Assembly (NCBI GenBank): GCA_964409865.1 | Contig: CAYPGE010000005.1 | Coordinates: 1 to 64,000 of the forward strand | Source: Anammoximicrobium sp964409865 | Lineage (GTDB): Bacteria; Planctomycetota; Planctomycetia; Pirellulales; Pirellulaceae | DNA: 64,000 nt | Direction: 5' to 3' | Part shown: positions 60,043 through 64,000 of the stretch, in pieces | Layout: every line of letters begins with the position of its first letter | Numbering within the stretch: the stretch's first letter is position 1 | Position numbers and translations under genes: made by a program | The notes under the pieces: generated by a model | The model's database searches: none | Told to the model about the DNA's origin: nothing | The model's input: the letters and a program-made list of their open reading frames with translations, nothing else

Positions 60043-61134
60043 ATGGATTCACGCGAACGAGTTGCCCTGGCCCTGGACCACCAGCAGCCCGACCGGGTGC
60101 CCATCGACTACTGGGCCACCTCTTCGGTCACCGCCCGACTGCTGGACCATTTCGGTTTGTCCACCCAGGAAGAGCTGCTGCAGCACCTCGGCGTCGACTT
60201 CCGCTACATCGACGGGCCGAAGTACGTCGGGCCGGAGCCTGAGGTACACGAGGACGGCAGCGTCGAGGACCACTGGGGCGTGCCGCGGGTCCGCGTCGAG
60301 ATTGGATCGGGCGCGCAGGCGAGCGTCTATCGAGAGGTGCTCCACTTCCCGCTCCAGCAGGCCCAGTCGGTCGCGGAGATTCGGGACTACGCCAAGTGGC
60401 CCAGCCCGGACTGGTTCGACTACGCTTGCGTCGCCCGCCAGGTGGCGGAGGCGCAGCGGACGGGCAAGGTCGTCGTGTTCATGGGCGATCGGATGAACCG
60501 CTGCGCGCAGCTCAAGCCGGCCATGTACCTCCGCGGCGTCGACCAGATCCTGCTGGACCTCGCGCTTCAGCCCGAGGTCGCCGAGTACATCTTCCGGCGC
60601 ATCGCCGAGTTTTACCTGGAATACGTCCGGCGCACGCTCGAGACGGGCGGCGGCGGCATCGACGTGCTGATGATGGGCGACGACTTCGGCACCCAGCGGG
60701 GACTGTTCATGTCGCCGGCAATGTGGCGGCGGTTCCTCCGCCCCGGATTCCAGGCGTTCATCGATCTGGGACGGGAGTACGGCTGCAAGGTCGCCCACCA
60801 TTCCTGCGGCTCGATCAAGCCCATCATCCCCGATCTGATTGAATGTGGTCTGGACATCCTCAACCCCATCCAGCCCGACGTCGACGACATGGACCGCCGC
60901 GAACTGAAGCAGCGATTCGGCGACCGCCTCACCTTCCACGGATCCATCTCCATTCAGCGGACCCTCCCTTTCGGCACGTCTGACGACGTGCGCCACGAGG
61001 TGCAGGAACGCATGGAGACGCTCGCGCCGGGCGGCGGGTTCATCTTCTGCACCGCACACAACATCCAGGCAGATACGCCTACCGAAAACATGGCGGCCCT
61101 GTTCGAAGCGTATCGAACCTGGGGCCGCTACTGA
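60043..61134 (+). CDS. UROD-superfamily protein, paralogue 2
   Basis: 363 aa, ATG 60043, 4 nt after the transporter stop. Same marks as the protein at 1143-2258: 'DSRERVALALDHQQPDRVP', 'MGDDFGTQRG' (211-220), 'HHSCGS' (252-257) and 'GGGFIFCTAHNIQADTPTEN'. It is not HemE. Probably a methyltransferase-type or uncharacterised enzyme of small-molecule metabolism linked to the OPA transporter. The His/Cys pair may bind zinc or a corrinoid methyl donor. Confidence 0.85.
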   Translation: MDSRERVALALDHQQPDRVPIDYWATSSVTARLLDHFGLSTQEELLQHLGVDFRYIDGPKYVGPEPEVHEDGSVEDHWGVPRVRVEIGSGAQASVYREVLHFPLQQAQSVAEIRDYAKWPSPDWFDYACVARQVAEAQRTGKVVVFMGDRMNRCAQLKPAMYLRGVDQILLDLALQPEVAEYIFRRIAEFYLEYVRRTLETGGGGIDVLMMGDDFGTQRGLFMSPAMWRRFLRPGFQAFIDLGREYGCKVAHHSCGSIKPIIPDLIECGLDILNPIQPDVDDMDRRELKQRFGDRLTFHGSISIQRTLPFGTSDDVRHEVQERMETLAPGGGFIFCTAHNIQADTPTENMAALFEAYRTWGRY

Positions 61135-61184
61135 GTGGCCTCTGCCGCCATCTGCCACAGCCCAATCCAGCGAGATCCGGACCG

Positions 61185-61793
61185 ATGAAGTGCATCTCAG
61201 CAGCGCACCGGCATCGTGAAGATCCCAACCCTGCGACGGAAGGGACGAGGAACGAAGAGCGCCAAAGTCAAGTCCTCGGTGAAGGCCGCTTTGTCCGCCT
61301 CGTGCGTTCCGACGGCTGGGAATGGGCGGAGCGGACCAACAACTCGGGCGTCGTCGTCATCGTGGCGATCACCGCAGAAGCTCAGATCGTGCTGGCCGAA
61401 CAGTACCGCCCGCCCGTCGATGCCCGCGTGCTCGATCTGCCCATGGGATTGTCGGGCGATCTCGACGGCGCCGAAGGCGAGGACTTGCAGGAAGCGGCCC
61501 GGCGGGAACTCCTGGAAGAAACCGGCTACGCAGCCGCCCGGCTCGAGTGGCTGGGCGAAGGCCCGACTTCCGCCGGCCTGACCAACGAAGTGTTGACCTT
61601 CTTTCTGGCCCGCGACTGCCGCAGGGTCGGCAAGGGCGGCGGGGACGAAACGGAGGACATCCAGGTCCACGTCGTCGCCCTCGATCAGGCCGACGCGTGG
61701 CTGGAGCGGAAACGGGCCAGCGGCGTGCTGCTCGACCCGAAGATCTTTGCGGCGATGTACTTCGCCAGGCAGCACGTCTCGTCGGGCGAATAG
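61185..61793 (+). CDS. Nudix hydrolase
   Basis: 202 aa; ATG 61185 is used because the conserved 'VLGEGRFVRLVRSDGWEWAE' begins soon after. Nudix box: 'EDLQEAARRELLEETGY', matching E-x7-R-E-x-x-E-E-x-G with a slightly longer loop before the first Glu (two extra residues). 'LAEQYRPPVDARVLDLPMG' precedes it, as in ADP-ribose or nucleotide-sugar diphosphatases. Likely a cytoplasmic hydrolase of nucleoside diphosphate-X compounds. Separated by 50 bp from the UROD-like gene. Confidence 0.88.
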   Translation: MKCISAAHRHREDPNPATEGTRNEERQSQVLGEGRFVRLVRSDGWEWAERTNNSGVVVIVAITAEAQIVLAEQYRPPVDARVLDLPMGLSGDLDGAEGEDLQEAARRELLEETGYAAARLEWLGEGPTSAGLTNEVLTFFLARDCRRVGKGGGDETEDIQVHVVALDQADAWLERKRASGVLLDPKIFAAMYFARQHVSSGE

Positions 61794-61802
61794 GAGGTGA
61801 AC

Positions 61803-62657
61803 CTACGACGCCACTTCCTGCATCGCGGCCTTCAACGCCGCAATTCCCTTCGCAATGTCCCCCACCCGGTCGTCCCCCGCTTCGCGTTCGAAGATATAGT
61901 CGCCTTGGTAGTCGGCCTCCGCCAGAATCCGCACAAAGGCGACCCAATCGACCTGGCCTGTTCCGACGACCACTTCTTCGCCCCACTGGCCTTTGACTGC
62001 GGTTCGCTTGGCATCCTTGACGTGTACCTGCTGAACGTAGGGCACCAGCTTCCGCAACGCTTCGATCGGTTCGTCCATATCGTACAGGATCAGGTTGGCC
62101 GGGTCGAAGTTGACCGTCACGTTGCCGGCGCCCCGCTGGGCCATCTCGTCCAGGAACAGCAGGAGCGTGTCGGCCGACTCCTGCCCGGATTCCAGCAACA
62201 GAGATCCGCCGATCTCGGCGACCATCTGCGCGAGCGTGGCCACCCGCCCGCTCAGCTTGTCGAATGCCGGATCGCTGCGCTCGTGGGGCAGAAACCCGGC
62301 GTGGGTGCTCACCAGCTTCAGGCCCAGTTGCCGGGCCAGCGCGGCCGCGGCCGCGGCCAGTTCCTGGTTCCCTGCCCAGTGTTCGTCGGGCACAATCCCG
62401 CCCGTCTTGCGAATGGTCTCGGGCGTGGTGTAGTCTTCACCAAGCGTGGAGAACATGCCGGAGACGATCGCGATCCCCGATCCGCCAAGGATCTGCTGCA
62501 CGCCCTCCCAGGTGCCCGGATCATCGCGGTGCGGCGTCAAGCCAAGTTGCACTTTCTTCAGGCCGAGGGCATTTACCTTTGCCGCCAGGTCGTCCGGCCC
62601 CGTCGCTTGGAGCGACCAACTGCAAACACCGATCTGATCTGCCGTCTGGGTCTTCAT
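61803..62657 (-). CDS. Sugar phosphate isomerase/epimerase (xylose-isomerase-like TIM barrel)
   Basis: 284 aa. 'IGVCSWSLQATGPDDLAAKV' and 'ALGLKKVQLGLTPHRDDPGT' start the barrel; 'GGSLLLESGQESADTLLLFL' and 'VTVNFDPANLILYDMDEPIE' contain Glu/Asp metal ligands, 'VQQVHVKDAKRTA' the His/Asp, and 'GDYIFEREAGDDRVGDI' the last Glu. This is the AP-endonuclease family 2 fold used by hexose/pentose epimerases and isomerases. Cytoplasmic. Converges on the Nudix gene. Confidence 0.9.
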   Translation of the reverse strand: MKTQTADQIGVCSWSLQATGPDDLAAKVNALGLKKVQLGLTPHRDDPGTWEGVQQILGGSGIAIVSGMFSTLGEDYTTPETIRKTGGIVPDEHWAGNQELAAAAAALARQLGLKLVSTHAGFLPHERSDPAFDKLSGRVATLAQMVAEIGGSLLLESGQESADTLLLFLDEMAQRGAGNVTVNFDPANLILYDMDEPIEALRKLVPYVQQVHVKDAKRTAVKGQWGEEVVVGTGQVDWVAFVRILAEADYQGDYIFEREAGDDRVGDIAKGIAALKAAMQEVAS

Positions 62658-62766
62658 CGTATCATGTCTCCCTGATAATGAGGCTCGCTACCAGGGAGCC
62701 AATATAGCCGATTCGCCAGAGCGTGCAATCATCGGCTCTCGCTCCTCCGTGTTGGAATCGTCCGAG

Positions 62767-63037
62767 CTAAGGCCGGTCGCGACCATCGGTGAGCCACGCC
62801 AGCGAAAACCGCGTGAAGGTGATCTTGCCATACCCGCCGCGCTCGAACAGGCAGCCGATCGTGCCGTCGGGCAAGACGGTCAGGCAGCAGTAGGCGCTGG
62901 AGCCTTCATAGATCGTCTTGGCCACCGGCCAAGTCCGGGCCTCGTCGTAACTCAGCCGCGCCGTGAGGCGGACGCGCTGCTTCGTGTCGCCCGGATTGCA
63001 GAACAGGAGCCGATTCTTGCCGCCCGTCCCGGACGCA
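62767..63037 (-). pseudogene. Sialidase C-terminal remnant
   Basis: The frame reads 'RLLFCNPGDTKQRVRLTARL', 'SYDEARTWPVAKTIYEGSSA' and 'YCCLTVLPDGTIGCLFERGG' ('SYDEARTW' is an Asp box), matching the last two blades of a GH33-type sialidase. No N-terminal blades are found; the segment is out of frame with and overlapped by the 3' end of the esterase. Probably a fragment left by recombination. Confidence 0.7.
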
Positions 63038-64000
63038 AAAACGCCTCGAACTGGGCGAGGATCTGCCGCGTGGAACCACGATAGGCGATGTCGTCGAGCG
63101 GAACATCGCGAGAAACGGCCGGCGGATACACGTCCCACAGCTTCGTGTTATCGTCCACGCGGCGGCCGGTGAGTTGTTCGGCCAGGGCATCGGTGCTGAG
63201 CGCGTCGGCGGGCCAGGAATCCAGACAGCGGTCGGCTGCGGCGAGGACCGGTTCCAGTTCGTTCTCGCCCGCCACGGATCGTTTCAGGCCGAGCTGGCGG
63301 GCCAGAAACTCGCCCAAGGCAACGCGGCGCTGGGCGTCCCAGGAATGGCCGCCGGTCACGACGCGCGACTCGAACGCCTGTTCAACGCCGTGCCCGCGAT
63401 AGACCTGCCGGACCTTCCGGGCCGTGTGGAAGAACAGATCGGCCGGGAACAGCGGATCGCCGTCGCCTTGGAAGATGAACATCGGCCGCGGCGCAAAACT
63501 GCCCAGCAGGTGCCACATCTCGACCTGGCCCACGACGCCGGGCAGGATGTTGCAGTGACAGTGCTTTTTCTCCTTGCGCGCCACAAACTCGAACGTGCTC
63601 GGATAACCGGAAGACGAAATCGCCGCCAGCTCGGGACACAAAGCGGCCAGAAAGACTGTGAGCGTGCCGCCGCCGGAGTTGCCGACGGCCGCCACGCGGC
63701 GCGGGTCAACTCGCGGCTCCTGCAACGCCCAGGCAATCCAGCCGAGCGTTTCCATGACGATCAAGCCCTGGACGCTCAAGCCGCAGGCGAATGGCTTGAC
63801 GCAGTTGCCGTGCCCCATCGCCGCGCGCTCGCCTTGGCCCAGGTTGTCGGGACACAGTACCATCGCGCCCCGGCGGGTGATGTGGCGCGCCATGCGTTGA
63901 TAACCGTCGGCCAACTTGCCGCCCTGACCGTGCCCGCAACACAAGGTGACCAGCGGCCACGGCTGCGGTGAGCTGGGGACGGGCAGATACAGCAGCGCCG
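62952..64000 (-). CDS. Acetyl-xylan-esterase-like alpha/beta hydrolase (5' end outside window)
   Basis: The frame is open to the window edge. About 350 residues are visible: 'LYLPVPSSPQPWPLVTLCCG' at the edge, 'DNLGQGERAAMGHGNCVKPF', nucleophile 'AAVGNSGGGTLTVFLAAL', 'RPMFIFQGDGDPLFPADLFF' (Asp) and 'VVTGGHSWDAQRR' (His) form the catalytic triad of a dienelactone-hydrolase/AXE-type esterase. The last 20 or so residues are read through a sialidase fragment in the wrong frame, so the C-terminus is aberrant. Likely exported or periplasmic, but the N-terminus is not visible. Confidence 0.8.
   Translation of the reverse strand, partial: ALLYLPVPSSPQPWPLVTLCCGHGQGGKLADGYQRMARHITRRGAMVLCPDNLGQGERAAMGHGNCVKPFACGLSVQGLIVMETLGWIAWALQEPRVDPRRVAAVGNSGGGTLTVFLAALCPELAAISSSGYPSTFEFVARKEKKHCHCNILPGVVGQVEMWHLLGSFAPRPMFIFQGDGDPLFPADLFFHTARKVRQVYRGHGVEQAFESRVVTGGHSWDAQRRVALGEFLARQLGLKRSVAGENELEPVLAAADRCLDSWPADALSTDALAEQLTGRRVDDNTKLWDVYPPAVSRDVPLDDIAYRGSTRQILAQFEAFLRPGRAARIGSCSAIRATRSSASASRRG

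Noticed and set aside
1..64000. CRISPR arrays, tRNA or rRNA genes, prophage genes
   Set aside because: No regularly spaced direct repeats, no cloverleaf-like segments with CCA ends, and no capsid, terminase or integrase text found on reading.

Overview
The window looks like part of a Planctomycetota chromosome, probably from the Pirellulales or a related carbohydrate-degrading lineage. The evidence is a DUF1559 type IV pilin-like protein with the H-X9-DG motif, a Ser/Thr kinase fused to WD40 repeats beside an ECF sigma factor, a planctomycete-style RNase HI homologue, a DUF1207 protein, and many secreted glycoside hydrolases and oxidoreductases. Base composition is GC-rich. I saw no rRNA, tRNA, CRISPR array or prophage.

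Layout. 0-9 kb: end of a TonB-dependent receptor, a UROD-superfamily protein, an SGNH hydrolase and a 1,674-aa GH2-type glycosidase. 9-11 kb: a GIY-YIG nuclease gene with an early in-frame amber codon, facing a compact four-gene toxin-antitoxin-like operon. 11-26.7 kb: a run of + strand secreted or redox sugar-metabolism genes (unassigned glycosidase, Gfo/Idh/MocA oxidoreductase, zinc alcohol dehydrogenase, clan GH-D glycosidase, clan GH-A glycosidase, DUF4838-LamG protein), interrupted by a repeat-bordered two-gene cassette at 19.6-20.3 kb. 26.7-30.4 kb: RelE/Xre toxin-antitoxin pair, flavin reductase, DUF5009 membrane protein and an anchored hypothetical protein. 30.5-35.8 kb: two adjacent miniature inverted-repeat elements, glgB, a catalytically degenerate RNase HI homologue, and a graveyard of gene fragments (GH13, kinase) with dispersed repeats. 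35.8-41.5 kb: a GH5-like glycosidase, Flp pilin, ThiS/MoaD-like protein, aldehyde:ferredoxin oxidoreductase and a sodium:solute symporter. 41.9-48.9 kb: ECF sigma factor, kinase remnant, zinc-ribbon protein, a zinc-finger/kinase/WD40 protein and the DUF1559 pilin. 48.9-64 kb: HpcH/HpaI aldolase translationally coupled to two Cys-rich paralogues, sialidase, DUF1207, UDP-glucuronate decarboxylase, CE15-like esterase, beta-helix protein, MFS/OPA transporter, a second UROD-like protein, Nudix hydrolase, sugar isomerase and a truncated esterase joined to a sialidase remnant.

How the genes fit together. The dominant theme is degradation of complex, probably host- or algal-type polysaccharides: exported hydrolases (GH2, clan GH-A, clan GH-D, sialidase, CE15, beta-helix), uptake (TonB receptor, SSS and MFS transporters) and intracellular processing (Gfo/Idh/MocA and Zn-alcohol dehydrogenases, aldolase, TIM-barrel isomerase). 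Regulation is visible only at the ECF sigma/kinase cluster.

The least explained parts are the two Cys-rich paralogues coupled to the aldolase, the four-gene 9.7-10.8 kb operon, the RNase HI homologue lacking its catalytic carboxylates, and at least five families of non-coding inverted-repeat elements, one of which abuts a decapitated kinase gene and another of which ends on the glgB stop codon. All assignments come from reading the sequence without database searches.
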